From NCBI GenBank assembly GCA_036245525.1, contig BTPG01000002.1:124597212-124661211 (forward strand): 64,000 nt of DNA, written 5' to 3'. The stretch is from Semisulcospira habei (lineage: Eukaryota > Mollusca > Gastropoda > Semisulcospiridae). Each line of letters begins with the position of its first letter. Position 1 is the stretch's first letter. The notes under the pieces are model-generated. The model worked only from the letters and a program-made list of their open reading frames with translations, was not told the DNA's origin and did not search any database. This document shows, one piece after another, positions 37,628-48,579 of this stretch. The position numbers and the translations under genes were made by a program.

Positions 37628-37665
37628 GCGCATTATAAATACCGTAATTATTATTATTATTTGAC

Positions 37666-38311
37666 TAAAGCTAGTTCATGAAAATACAAGTTAACAACAG
37701 AAACAAAATACCGCCGACAGGGAGTTGATTTCCGATCTAGGCAACGTAAAAAATTCAAAACTGCACCTGTGGGCCCGTCCCTATGATAGTACAGCGCCGG
37801 TGTTCAAAGGGCACCGCTCCAACAAAGTCCGTCAACACTATTCATAACATATTAATGTCATGGTATGAGCCATGAGTCATTATGATGAAATAAAACCAGC
37901 ACCCCCCCCCCCCCTCCCCCCCCCCCCCCCCACACACACACACAGTCGTATTCACTGGCACGCTGCTTGTTGTGCTTGTTGGGAAATATCTGTCAACAGC
38001 CAAGGTCGGCAGGATGTGTTAGGCTGAGAGTTATTTGCACTCGGTATGATCATACCACCTTTACATGTATGAGATTTTTTTTTCTCTATATGCAGATGTT
38101 TTTTAATTTGCAGATGTTTTTTAATTTGCATGATTTTTTTTTCTAAAACAGGCATCTTGTGTCATCATGTAGATCAAATTGTGAGTGTGGCTGATTAATT
38201 GCGGTAAATGTATTCTGTCAAATGTGATTTTTAAACATGCACTGAACATGATCTTTCTTGTAATTATGTGACTTAGGTAATTGTGGATTTTGTAAAAAGC
38301 CAAAACATACA
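37666..38311. other. Intergenic, C-rich run
   Basis: A poly-C tract at 37899-37931 followed by (CA)n. No gene signature. Confidence 0.4.
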
Positions 38312-38532
38312 TTGACCCTTTTGCTGCCAGAATACAAAACATACCACCCAACTGTGAGAGACATAGATCCTCATGAGCCCAGCTTTTGCAGGGGCTCATG
38401 AGGATCTATGTCTCCTACTGGCCTCAATGACATCTGTATGGCCGATCAGGCACTTCAGGTCACTGGGATGTGAGTGCGCAGTAGTTTTAGAGAATTGAAT
38501 CATTGCTAGATGCTGGCAGTAATGGGGGTAAA
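38312..38532. mobile_element. Family D hairpin MITE
   Basis: Left acccttttgctgccagaa, right gctggcagtaatgggggtaa; palindrome gagacatagatcctcatgag / ctcatgaggatctatgtctc. Confidence 0.8.
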
Positions 38533-38638
38533 GATGAGTGAGTGATCCATCAGGACATGTGACTGCAAAGTTCAATTAAAAATAGACAAAAAACATTGAT
38601 ATGTTTGCTTCATTACTACTGTTTTACTGATGACTGTG

Positions 38639-38686
38639 CGCGCACGCACACACACACACACACATGCACGGAGGCACATGTGCATG

Positions 38687-38760
<74 letters not shown>
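38639..38760. repeat. (CA)n microsatellite
   Basis: CA repeat with GCACGGAGG-type interruptions, then about 30 pure units. Confidence 0.95.
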
Positions 38761-38762
<2 letters not shown>

Positions 38763-38918
38763 GCATTCTATCCAGGAGAACATCAGTTTTCTACTGTACA
38801 AAAAGCACTTTTCTTGCTATTTCATTTCAGCAGAAACCACAGAGGGCAAAAATCACAGACCAGTACAAATATAACTGGTGTTGCTGATGACATCAGTCAG
38901 CTGGTTTTAGCCTAGAAT

Positions 38919-39348
38919 ATAACCCCTTCATTGCCGAGAAAAAATCCTGCTGCAAGAGATCGAGATCCCCATGAGCTCTTGCAGTCGTGGGGAGTCATGA
39001 GGATCAATGCCTCTTGTTAATGCCGCTAAGTATCTCATGTGTTCCTTAGAGGACTGGGCTCTTTGGTGTTGAATTAACCCATTTAGCCCCGAGTCCATAC
39101 AGCAGGAGATGGATCGACCATGATAATTCAAGGGTAGTGCCAGATTAGCTTGGCGCCTTAAGATGCCAAGCTAATCTGGCACTACCCTTGAATTATCATG
39201 GTCAATCCATCACCTGTAACTGGTGCATAGTCGTTAGGCAACAGCTCCAAAAACTTGAGAAATGGGACCTTGGGGCCAAAAGGGTTAACTAAGATTTCAG
39301 ACACGCAATCTGCGTCCACTGGCAGGGCACGGGTGAGAGCGGTAAAAT
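38919..39348. mobile_element. Family D MITE carrying a family A insertion
   Basis: Left part 38919-39077 (ataaccccttcattgccgag, hairpin ctgcaagagatcgagatccc...). Right part 39285-39348 (ttaactaagatttcagacac, gcaatctgcgtccactggca). The family A element occupies 39074-39288 exactly at an internal TTAA of the D element. Confidence 0.88.
39074..39288. mobile_element. TTAA-flanked hairpin MITE, family A, nested in D
   Basis: Ends TTAACCCATTTAGCCCCGAG and GGGGCCAAAAGGGTTAA. Both flanking TTAA copies are present; in the unoccupied D elements (about 7363 and 56392) there is a single gaattaacgat. Confidence 0.92.
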
Positions 39349-39430
39349 AAGACCTTGTTTGTTTCCTTGCATGTAGTGATCGATCTTGTTCTGCCTCGTT
39401 GCAATAGCGCGGCCTACTTCCTTAACCCTC

Positions 39431-40524
39431 TTAACCCCAAGGTCGCATTTCCAAACTTGTGGGGGCATTGCCATCTAACAACTGTGTACCAGTTGTAGGA
39501 CTGAAATGGATTGCTCATGATAACTGATTCAGGGCAGTGCCAGATGAGTTTGGCGCCTTTAGGCGCCAAGTTCATAATAATTACGGTATTTATAATGCGC
39601 TTATCTTATAATAATTATAACTCTAAGCGCGCACTCACAACTCGCACACGCATGCGCACGCTTTAGACAATGACTCACGTACCACAAATAGTGAAAAAAT
39701 ACATTACGACGGTCAGCTTGGGGTGGGGAGTGTGGTGATATAGTGCTAGAACTGGTGAGTTTTGAGGGCGGACTGGAAGGAGGAGAGAGAGTGTTTCTGA
39801 CGAGAGAGAGTGGGAGAGTGTTCCAGGTGGATGGACCGTATACTGAGAAGGAGCGGGGGCCGAAAGTGCTGAGTTTGGTGCGGGGGATGAGGAGGTGGAG
39901 AGGGAGCGGGAAGGAGTGTAGGGGTGAAGTAAGTTGGAGAGATAGGTAGGAGCGTAGTTGTTCAGGGATTTGTAGCAGAGAGACAGAAACTTGTATTGGA
40001 TGCGTTGGGGGATGGGGAGCCAGTGAAGGAGCTTGAGCAGGGGAGTGATGTGGTCGGATTTTTTCTTTCTGAGGACGAGGCGGGCAGCATTGTTCTCAGT
40101 GGACGCGCTGGAGAGTGAGAGTGGTGGAGTGAGGAAGGCCGGAAAGGAGAGAGTTGCAGTAGTCGATGCGAGACTAAGATGAGAGAGACAGCGAGTTTGG
40201 TGGCAGCTTCGGTAGTCAGTGAGGTATTTTCTGAGCTGACTGATGGGCGGCGGACGGGTGGAAATAACAAACCTGGGCCGTGGCGGAGACAAAGCTGGTC
40301 ATGGAAAGAGAGGAATCGAGGATAACGCCAAGGTTCTTGACCGAGTCAGAGAGGGAGATGGGGGTGCTGTCGAGTTGAAGGTGGAGAGAGGGAGAGAGCT
40401 TGGAAAGTTTCTGGCGAGTGCCTACCAGCATGGCTTCCGTTTTGTCGTCGTTCAGGTACAACCCTTGAATTATCGAGAAGTTAATCCATCTCCTGCTGCA
40501 GGGTCCCGAGGCTAAATGGGTTAA
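39431..40524. mobile_element. Family A MITE split by a LINE insertion
   Basis: Left part 39431-39573 (TTAACCCCAAGGTCGC ... gcgcctttaggcgccaagtt). Right part 40457-40524 (acaacccttgaattatcgag, ccatctcctgctgcagggt, GGCTAAATGGGTTAA). Between them lies the LINE at 39574-40456. Confidence 0.85.
39574..40456 (-). mobile_element. CR1/L2-like LINE 3' fragment inside a MITE
   Basis: - strand copy of the family seen at 34860-37665: NNAARLVLRKKKSDHITPLL, HWLPIPQRIQYKFLSLCYK and upstream LYLNDDKTEAMLVGTRQK, KNLGVILDSSLSMTSF. Starts with the ttacggtatttataatgcgc tail. Several frameshifts and deletions; dead. Confidence 0.88.
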
Positions 40525-40729
40525 TAATGACTGCCAAAAATCATCACTGGCATTCGTGGTTTTTCCGCAACTCCCGCGTTCCCTAGAGCCTGTTCCAAGA
40601 GCGGCATCAGTCTCTCCCCAACTGACACTGGATCCACCAACCCCCTCACCTCCTCTCTTCTCTCCCCCCCCCCTCTCTCTCTCTCTCTCACCTTCCTCTA
40701 CCCTCCCCCCCTCCACCCCCCCACCCCAC
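40525..40729. other. C/T-rich unassigned sequence
   Basis: Short C and TC runs, nothing recognised. Confidence 0.3.
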
Positions 40730-41112
40730 CCCACCCGGGTCTGCCCTGGGGGACTTGGGTGGGGTTAGGTATTTTTTAGTTCCCAGGGTCACCCTGGTCA
40801 GCCCCACAGGGTGGGTTTTTCTCTCTATTCTGGGGCATGTGTTTCTGTCTACCCTTTGTCCATTCACCTGTATTTGCCTTTTTAAAACTCTCCCTACTGT
40901 CTGCACTGCCTGTAGCTCTTGATGTTGGATGTGTGTTGCTAAATGGTCTTAGCTTTATTTAGGCCCCATGTGTTAGGTTTATTTAACGTATTTGACCGGC
41001 TGGCGACATACATTCAATGTTCTGTTTTTGTTTTTTTTCACAAGCAGTGCAGGCACGTCCTGAGAAGGCCTTGTTGCTGTCGGGACGTTAAGCAATGTAC
41101 AATCAATCAACA
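40730..41112 (+). mobile_element. S element
   Basis: From ccacccgggtctgccctggg to gcaatgtacaatcaatcaac. Same length and ends as the copy at 35259. No clear flanking duplication. Confidence 0.88.
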
Positions 41113-42198
41113 ATCCACCCCCCCCCCCCCTCTTCCCAAGCCACATCCAACCCAACCCTCACTTCCGCTTCTGCCGCCTTTGCTCAACCTTATTAGGCGG
41201 CCGAACTACACTTATAATTATTATTACTTTGTCGTCTGTTCAGTTCCCAAGCAGTCTGCGTGGCGAAACGTCTACCCTAGGGCGTTTTGTGAGCTAGGTG
41301 ACATAACGGGGCCTCGTACACTTCGCGGCTGTGTACACCCGACAAACTCCTGCACCCGAGGGATAACATTCTTTTTAGCACGAAGGACCGACAGCTGCGG
41401 CCTATTTTGCCTATACTATGATACAGAATCCCTGCTACTGTGTAGATCCTCGTACCGCGTGTTGGTTCACTGTCTTTACTGCGTCAGTTTCTTTTGTGTG
41501 GCTGGGTAGTAGGAGTGTGGGGAGGAGGGGAGTACACTCGTGCAGGAAAACGAACACTTGCCCAGTAAGTAATGGTCTCGGGCCTACGCCAGCCGCACTG
41601 GCCCCGCGCACGGCTGTGCGCGGGCCCATTGCGGCCAGGTGTGAGCCCGAAGACGTTTTGCTACTGGGGTCGGCGGTGATTCAGTCTCTCATTCAGCGTA
41701 CCCTAGCTATACACTCTCTGCGAGAGGCAGGGTTACATCGACCCCAGCAGTCAAAGGGACCCATGAGAATGTAGACCGCTTGTTGACAAAGATTAGCTCA
41801 ACTGTGTCTCGGACTGTGGGCTTGGGAGAGGGAGGGACTTGAGACCGTCGAAACTATAAAGGTCAGGGCTGCGGTTATCAAACATAAGCCCTTTTCTCCA
41901 ACTCACACTTCGCGCAACCTGCAACGTGGACTGCTACTCATGCTCAGTGTTTGTAAATTATGGTTCACGGTTAGCCGACCGTAGATCATTGGAATTGTTT
42001 GTGTTGTGGATGCTGTTAGCCGTTATTCAAGTGAAACAGTACTGAAACGGTAAGCCCAGTTTTCGTGTTAGTGACATTATGCATTGATCGCATTGTAACC
42101 ATTCTTGTGCCAGTAGAAGTAGCCGGAGTTTCAGTAATTTCAACACGCACAATAAAAAACAACCCTGGCTGTCCTAGGAAAGTGTGTTGAAAATGCTT
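41113..42198. other. Intergenic; one GC-rich hairpin
   Basis: 41570-41680 is a hairpin-like block (ggccccgcgcacggctgtgc, gcgggcccattgcggccag). 41740-41785 resembles a family D remnant. No gene found. Confidence 0.4.
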
Positions 42199-42321
42199 TT
42201 AACTCATTCAGCCCGGCGCACGTATTTGCTCATTTCATTTTGGAGGCGTCATCTAACGACTATGCACCTGTTGCAGGTCGACCCATCTCCTGCTGTAGTG
42301 CGTCAGGGCTGAATGGGTTAA
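42199..42321. mobile_element. Hairpin-less family A MITE
   Basis: Ends TTAACTCATTCAGCCCGGCG and GGGCTGAATGGGTTAA with gcgtcatctaacgactatgc and cccatctcctgctgtagtgc inside. The whole central palindrome is absent; 123 bp. Confidence 0.85.
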
Positions 42322-42362
42322 GCAAGAGGCATAGATCCTCATGAGAATCTATACTTTAGTTG
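42322..42362. mobile_element. Family D hairpin remnant
   Basis: agcaagaggcatagatcctc followed by atgagaatctat; only the arm tips remain. Confidence 0.5.
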
Positions 42363-42440
42363 CAGTCGGCGGCCGTGTTCAAATGTTCTCGGCACTGAAC
42401 TTACCTAATTTCATAGAGACATTTTCAATGTTTGAATGGT

Positions 42441-42772
42441 CTCGACAGCAACAAGACTTTCTCAGGACGTGCCTGCACTGCGGCTTGTGAAAAACAACTG
42501 AGAACATTGAATGTATGTCGCCAGTCGGTCTAATATACTAAATAAAGCTATGACCATTTAGCAACACACATCCAATATCATGAGCTACAGGCAGCGCAGA
42601 CAGTAGGGAGAGTTTAAAAAAAGGAAAATACAGGTGAATGGACCAAGGGTAGACATGCCCCAGAATAGAGAGGAAAACCCACCCTATGGGGCTGACCAGG
42701 GTGACCCTGGGAACTAAAAAGTAGTTCATTAGCCCCACCCGAGTCCCCCAGGAAAGACTCGGGTGGGGGTCA
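42441..42772 (-). mobile_element. S element
   Basis: - strand copy: cgacagcaacaagactttct at the tail end, gaccctgggaactaaaaagt and gactcgggtgggg at the head end. Slightly shortened internally. Confidence 0.82.
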
Positions 42773-42831
42773 ACGTTTGAAACTTGTGGGTTTGTCAGTG
42801 GGTCTGACCGTTTACTGCAAATGGAGTTCGA

Positions 42832-42924
42832 TCCTCACTGCGAACTGTTAGTTATTCCTATATCCTCACTGCGAACTGTTAGTTATTCCTATATCCTCAC
42901 TGCGAACTGTTAGTTATTCCTATC
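42832..42924. repeat. 31-bp tandem repeat, three copies
   Basis: atcctcactgcgaactgtta plus gttattcctat, three times in a row. The first unit overlaps gagttcgatcc, which resembles a pol III B box. Confidence 0.85.
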
Positions 42925-43114
42925 AAAGTGTAGAGTGTAGCCCCTATATTCTTAATGCCTACTCAAGTTATGCCCCCCCCCCCCCCCCCCCGGCCATGCA
43001 CTCATGTAGGTCACATGTGGTGATCGGGGACACACACAAAAAGTGCCATTGAGCTCTTACACGGCAGTAACATTTTATGCCCCCCACCCCCCCCCCTTCC
43101 CAGTAATCAGAAGA

Positions 43115-43339
43115 CAGGCCCGCATCCAGGGGGAGGAGGGGGCAAGGGGGTCCATGGACCCCCCCCCCCCACTTCCCCCATTTAAAAAAATGCTATTGTC
43201 CTTGACAAGCACATTTTTATTGATGCTTGCACAACCGCACACCAATTTCTCCACCCCACCCCCCCCCCCCCCAAAAAAAAAAAAAAAAAAAATATTTTGG
43301 ACCCCCGCTCCACACACACATGTAAGTGATCCGGCCCTG
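43115..43339. mobile_element. Short element with CAGGCCCG...CCGGCCCTG ends
   Basis: Imperfect inverted ends, internal C runs (43159-43172, 43258-43272) and an A run. The same end motif occurs at 14930-14944. Confidence 0.45.
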
Positions 43340-43437
43340 GAAGACCCACCGACCGCTATGCGCTACCGGATATGCGCTGGCACAGTGCGGTTGATGTCGG
43401 CCCGAGGACCTTTGCTTATTGGGCTAGCGCTAATTTA

Positions 43438-43650
43438 TTAACCCTTTCATCCTGATGCACAACTGGTGACATCATTTGACAGTGATAGTTCAAGGGTGGT
43501 GCCAGAATAGCTTGGCGCCTTAGGCGTCAAGCTTTTCTGGCACCACCCTTGAACTAAAATGCTTAATCTGTAACGTAGCCTTCACCATATTTATAGGACA
43601 ATAAACAAATTTTGAAACAAAATCAGCGGCCTCAGGATGTAATGGATAAT
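43438..43650. mobile_element. TTAA hairpin MITE, family B
   Basis: Left TTAACCCTTTCATCCTGATG, right CCTCAGGATGTAATGGATAA. Palindrome tip gcttggcgccttaggcgtcaagc. Confidence 0.87.
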
Positions 43651-43950
43651 ACGTAAATCAGTTCTCAGGCAGCTGCAGCAGCTGATGCTATTCTGTGGTG
43701 GTCTGGTTCTCGGTGTAATGTGACTGACCTAGGGTGGCCCATTCGGTTTACTCAGTCCGCGGTCAGTGTTGGCATGTCAGGTCAGTCTCGTTGCGGCCGT
43801 TTGGCCACAACAATTTCATCACTAGACACCTACAATGACTAATGAACTTTTATTTTACACTTAACAGTAGAAGTATTTGGTTGCAAGACCAATTTTCAAA
43901 CTTGCCGTTGAAACAAACTACTAATTAACATTATCACAAACAAAACAATG

Positions 43951-44264
43951 GTCAAATACATACTTGTATACGTACTTATCAGTTAGTGGGTTATTCCAAA
44001 TACATACTTATATACCTACTTATCAGCTAGTGGGTTAGTCCAAATACATACTTGTATACCTACTTATCAGTTAGTCGGTTAGTCTAAATACATATATACC
44101 TACTTATCAGTTAGTGGGTTAGTCCAAATACATACTTGTATACCTACTTATCAGTTAGTGGGTTAGTCCAAATACATATATACCTACTTATCAGTTGGTT
44201 GGTTAGTCCAAATACATGCTTATGTACCTACTTATCAGTTAGTGGGTTAGTCCAAATACATACA
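43951..44264. repeat. ~44-bp minisatellite, about seven copies
   Basis: Unit ccaaatacatacttgtatac plus ctacttatcagttagtgggttagt; some copies lack 4 bp (catatata). Confidence 0.92.
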
Positions 44265-44267
44265 ATT

Positions 44268-44388
44268 CTAGAAATGAAATGAAATGAAAGTGAAACTTTA
44301 TTTTACAAGGATAAAAGATTAGGTCACAGACCTATTTTCAATCTTGTCCTTGCTACACACTACAACAAATATAACAGTAACACACACA
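44268..44388 (-). mobile_element. LINE 3' end fragment (family L-A) truncated at (CA)n
   Basis: gaaatgaaatgaaatgaaag then tgaaactttattttacaagg: reverse complement of the AATAAAGTTTCATTTC terminus. Its 5' limit is the CA tract. Confidence 0.7.
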
Positions 44389-44393
44389 ACGAC

Positions 44394-44488
<95 letters not shown>
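44387..44488. repeat. (CA)n microsatellite
   Basis: CA dinucleotides with one ACAACA slip. Confidence 0.95.
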
Positions 44489-44489
<1 letters not shown>

Positions 44490-44570
44490 CCCTCATTCTC
44501 TCACGTACACCCACAGGTCAATGGCCTAACAGTACAGAAAGATACACATATGAACAGGATATAAGACTAC

Positions 44571-44724
44571 TAGAGACAGATCGAGCATGATCGTTCGAGG
44601 GTGGTGCCAGAATAGCTTGGCGCCCATGGGCGCCAAGCTATTCTGGCACCACCCTTGACCTATCATCATGCTCTATCCATGTCTTGCCGTGGTGTGTTGG
44701 CCGGGCTGAATGCCGGAGTTAAAC
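44571..44724. mobile_element. Family A hairpin MITE
   Basis: gagcatgatcgttcgagggt, gcttggcgcccatgggcgcc, cacccttgacctatcatcat; right end GGGCTGAATGCCGGAGTTAA. Confidence 0.8.
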
Positions 44725-45333
44725 CTTACGCACGTACTCTGACTGAGTTGCCGGTAAGGTAACAAATCACGGACCACCACATCGTTTACTTCACTTATCA
44801 AGGATGCGTGAGCGGCATGTCCGCGAACTGTCGCATCGCCAGCCGATGACGCACGCGGCCGTCCGCATCATCATTGTCCTCAGTGACCACCGAGAGAGAT
44901 TCAGTCCGAAAGTCAATTCCTGCCGGCTTATCTACCAAATCACTGCCGATACCGAAGTGGAAATATGTACTTTGTACTTGGCCGGAAGGGGTGGGGGTGG
45001 GGGGTAAAGTCAGTCAAAGTTACGGCAATGACTTGGTTTCGTGCCGGCCCAGGCTCAGAGCGTCAATATGATAATGACGTTCTGAGACAGGGGCACTAAA
45101 CTGGCTCCGGCCATGACTTTCGATTCCCTCACCCTGTGCTGAAAGGCAGGCCAATGCAAACACTGAAACAACTCGCTTCCGAGCAGCCGGTCATATCATA
45201 CTCAGCGGTCTTGTTTTTCGCGCTTCGGCATGAGGTCAGTAGACCACATGCCTCATTGCGATAAGAAAGCAGTACTGAGCATGATGAGTACATAGTCGAG
45301 CCGGCTGTACCCTAAATGATCGTGCAAAATAAC
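44725..45333. other. Intergenic, nothing recognised
   Basis: GC-richer than its surroundings, but the frames carry no family signature. Confidence 0.35.
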
Positions 45334-48300
45334 TTAACCCGTTTCATTTTCATACACTACTGCTTGAAATTAATGTGACTATAACTAATGATAGTTCAGT
45401 CAAGGGTGGTGCCAGAATAGCTTGGCGCCTCAGCGCCAGCGGCTATTCTGGCATCACCCAACTAAAATGTTTGATCTATCTATGAATCTGTAATGCAGCC
45501 GTCATAGGACAATAAGCAAAATTTAAAAATCAGCNAATGAAAAGAAAAGGGGAGACTGCCAGTGCTAATATTTTAGGAAGGTTACAAAGTAAAGTAGATT
45601 ATAGCACTGTCAGGGGAGAGAAATGTGCATGATCGACCAGTGATCATAGATCTACTGTGGCCAAAGCACAAAAAAAAAAAAGAGATAGGAAAGAGAGGGG
45701 GCGCTAAAAAAGTGACTGAAAGCAATGCATATGGAAGCCCCCCCGAAGGGGGGCGTATCACATATCCCACTGTTCCAGCCACTCAGTGCATGGTAGGTTC
45801 TCTTTTAGGGTGCATGGAAATTTGGCTCTAGGTGGTGGCATGGAATGTATGCCCTTGCAGACACCACAGTAAAATGTGGTTGTCTTTGCAGGTAGGCAGA
45901 AATTCCTGCCTCCTCCAGTATCGCCGATGGTGTGCTGAGGAGGTCGCCAAGACCGAAACAGCTGTCCACACCGGCTAAATATCTGGACCCCCCTCGGGGG
46001 GACCTAGATTTAAATTTCCATGCACTGAGTGGCTGGAACAGTGGGATATGTGATACGCCCCCCTTCGGGGGGGCTTCCATATGCATTGCTTTCAGTCACT
46101 TTTTTAGCGCCCCCTCTCTTTCCTATCTCTTTTTTTTTTTTTTTGTGCTTTGGCCACAGTAGATCTATGATCACTGGTCGATCATGCACATTTCTCTCCC
46201 CTGACAGTGCTATAATCTACTTTACTTTGTAACCTTCCTAAAATATTAGCACTGGCAGTCTCCCCTTTTCTTTTCATTTACTACTACAATATCGACTGCA
46301 ACCCCTTCCCCCCTTTTGGTAGGTTCTCTTTTAGGGTGCATGAAAATTTGGCTCTAGGTGGTGGCATGGAATGTATGCCCTTGCAGACACCACAGTAAAA
46401 TGTGGTTGTCTTTGCAGGTAGGCAGAAATTCCTGCCTCCTCCAGTATCGCCGATGGTGTGCTGAGGAGGTCGCCAAGACCGAAACAGCTGTCCACACCGG
46501 CTAAATATCTGGACCCCCCTCGGGGGGACCTAGATTTAAATTTCCATGCACTGAGTGGCTGGAACAGTGGGATATACGCCCCCCTTCGGGGGGGCTTCCA
46601 TATGCATTGCTTTCAGTCACTTTTTTAGCGCCCCCTCTCTTTCCTATCTCTTTTTTTTTTTTTTTTTTTTTGTGCTTTGGCCACAGTAGATCTATGATCA
46701 CTGGTCGATCATGCACATTTCTCTCCCCTGACAGTGCTATAATCTACTTTACTTTGTAACCTTCCTAAAATATTAGCACTGGCAGTCTCCCCTTTTCTTT
46801 TCATTTACTACTACAATATCGACTGCAACCCCTTCCCCCCCTTTTGGTAGGTTCTCTTTTAGGGTGCATTGAAATTTGGCTCTAGGTGGTGGCATGGAAT
46901 GTATGCCCTTGCAGACACCACAGTAAAATGTGGTTGTCTTTGCAGGTAGGCAGAAATTCCTGCCTCCTCCAGTATCGCCGATGGTGTGCTGAGGAGGTCG
47001 CCAAGACCGAAACAGCTGTCCACACCGGCTAAATATCTGGACCCCCCTCGGGGGGACCTAGATTTAAATTTCCATGCACTGAGTGGCTGGAACAGTGGGA
47101 TATGTGATACGCCCCCCTTCGGGGGGGCTTCCATATGCATTGCTTTCAGTCACTTTTTTTAGCGCCCCCTCTCTTTCCTATCTCTTTTTTTTTTTTTTTT
47201 TTTTTTTTGTGCTTTGGCCACAGTAGATCTATGATCACTGGTCGATCATGCACATTTCTCTCCCCTGACAGTGCTATAATCTACTTTACTTTGTAACCTT
47301 CCTAAAATATTAGCACTGGCAGTCTCCCCTTTTCTTTTCATTTACTACTACAATATCGACTGCAACCCCTTCCCCCCTTTTGGTAGGTTCTCTTTTAGGG
47401 TGCATGGAAATTTGGCTCTAGGTGGTGGCATGGAATGTATGCCCTTGCAGACACCACAGTAAAATGTGGTTGTCTTTGCAGGTAGGCAGAAATTCCTGCC
47501 TCCTCCAGTATCGCCGATGGTGTGCTGAGAAGGTCGCCAAGACCGAAACAGCTGTCCACACCGGCTAAATATCTGGACCCCCCTCGGGGGGACCTAGATT
47601 TAAATTTCCATGCACTGTGAGTGGCTGGAACAGTGGGATATGTGATACGCCCCTTCCGGGGGGCTTCCATATGCATTGCTTTCAGTCACTTTTTTAGCGC
47701 CCCCTCTCTTTCCTATCTCTTTTTTTTTTTGTGCTTTGGCCACAGTAGATCTATGATCACTGGTCGATCATGCACATTTCTCTCCCCTGACAGTGCTATA
47801 ATCTACTTTACTTTGTAACCTTCCTAAAATATTAGCACTGGCAGTCTCCCCTTTTCTTTTCATTTACTACTACAATATCGACTGCAACCCCTTCCCCCCT
47901 TTTGGTAGGTTCTCTTTTAGGGTGCATGGAAATTTGGCTCTAGGTGGTGGCATGGAATGTATGCCCTTGCAGACACCACAGTAAAATGTGGTTGTCTTTG
48001 CAGGTAGGCAGAAATTCCTGCCTCCTCCAGTATCGCCGATGGTGTGCTGAGGAGGTCGCCAAGACCGAAACAGCTGTCCACACCGGCTAAATATCTGGAC
48101 CCCCCTCGGGGGGACCTAGATTTAAATTTCCATGCACTGAGTGGCTGGAACAGTGGGATATGTGATACGCCCCCCTTCGGGGGGGGGGGGCTTCCATATG
48201 CATTGCTTTCAGTCACTTTTTTTTAGCGCCCCCTCTCTTTCCTATCTCTTTTTTTTTTTTTTTTTTGTGCTTTGGCCACAGTAGATCTATGATCACTGGT

Positions 48301-48392
48301 CGATCATGCACATTTCTCTCCCCTGACAGTGCTATAATCTACTTTACTTTGTAACCTTCTTTAAAAATCAGCGTCAGAATGTAATGGGCTAA
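45334..48392. mobile_element. Family B MITE split by a satellite array
   Basis: Left part 45334-45534 (TTAACCCGTTTCATTTTCAT, palindrome remnants gccagaatagcttggcgcct). Right part 48360-48392 (aatcagcgtcagaatgtaat, gggctaaa). The 2.8-kb array sits between. Confidence 0.85.
45522..48372. repeat. ~526-bp satellite array with inverted first unit and 13-bp TSD
   Basis: Direct units restart at 45792, 46318, 46846, 47382 and 47904 (spacing 526, 528, 536, 522). Each has caggtaggcagaaattcctg, ctgtccacaccggctaaata, a ccccctcggggggacc stem and a second stem gccccccttcggggggg. In front (45536-45790) is part of the unit in reverse orientation. tttaaaaatcagc occurs at 45522-45534 and 48360-48372, so the array was inserted as one piece. 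Position 45535 is an N. Spacing differences come mainly from poly-T length. Each unit has an antisense 93-codon frame (LLSTPSAILEEAGISAYLQR), but no sign that it is a gene. Confidence 0.92.
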
Positions 48393-48579
48393 ATAAGGGT
48401 CGAAGTAGAGAGTTGCCATCTACAAGCTGATTTTGATTCATGATAGATTAGTTTGTTGACCGCGTCATATCCGACAGTTGCACTGAACTTCTTCGATGTT
48501 TTGGCTTAAGGATCTGCTCACCCCGAGTAGGGCTGTAAACCCAGCCGGTCGACCCCGACACTACACGATATAGACCAAC

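Larger units (their letters stand above)
34860..37665 (+). mobile_element. CR1/L2-like LINE (family L-B), interrupted by S elements
   Basis: A non-LTR element whose first recognisable sequence (SWNPLLPKSST..., KDSPLPNTHSKKELPSAF, SSYFSDKIQ) is cut at about 35110 by two nested S elements and resumes at 35892 (GTPLSSFRPVSQDEVLKTIK). The 3' end is gcgcattataaataccgtaa then (TTA)n at 37665. The 5' end is not defined; the endonuclease region is absent, so this is a truncated copy. Confidence 0.85.

Noticed and set aside
45805..48216. 93-codon frames repeated in each satellite unit as a gene family
   Set aside because: Identity extends equally over non-coding parts of the unit, so homogenisation explains it; no evidence of selection.
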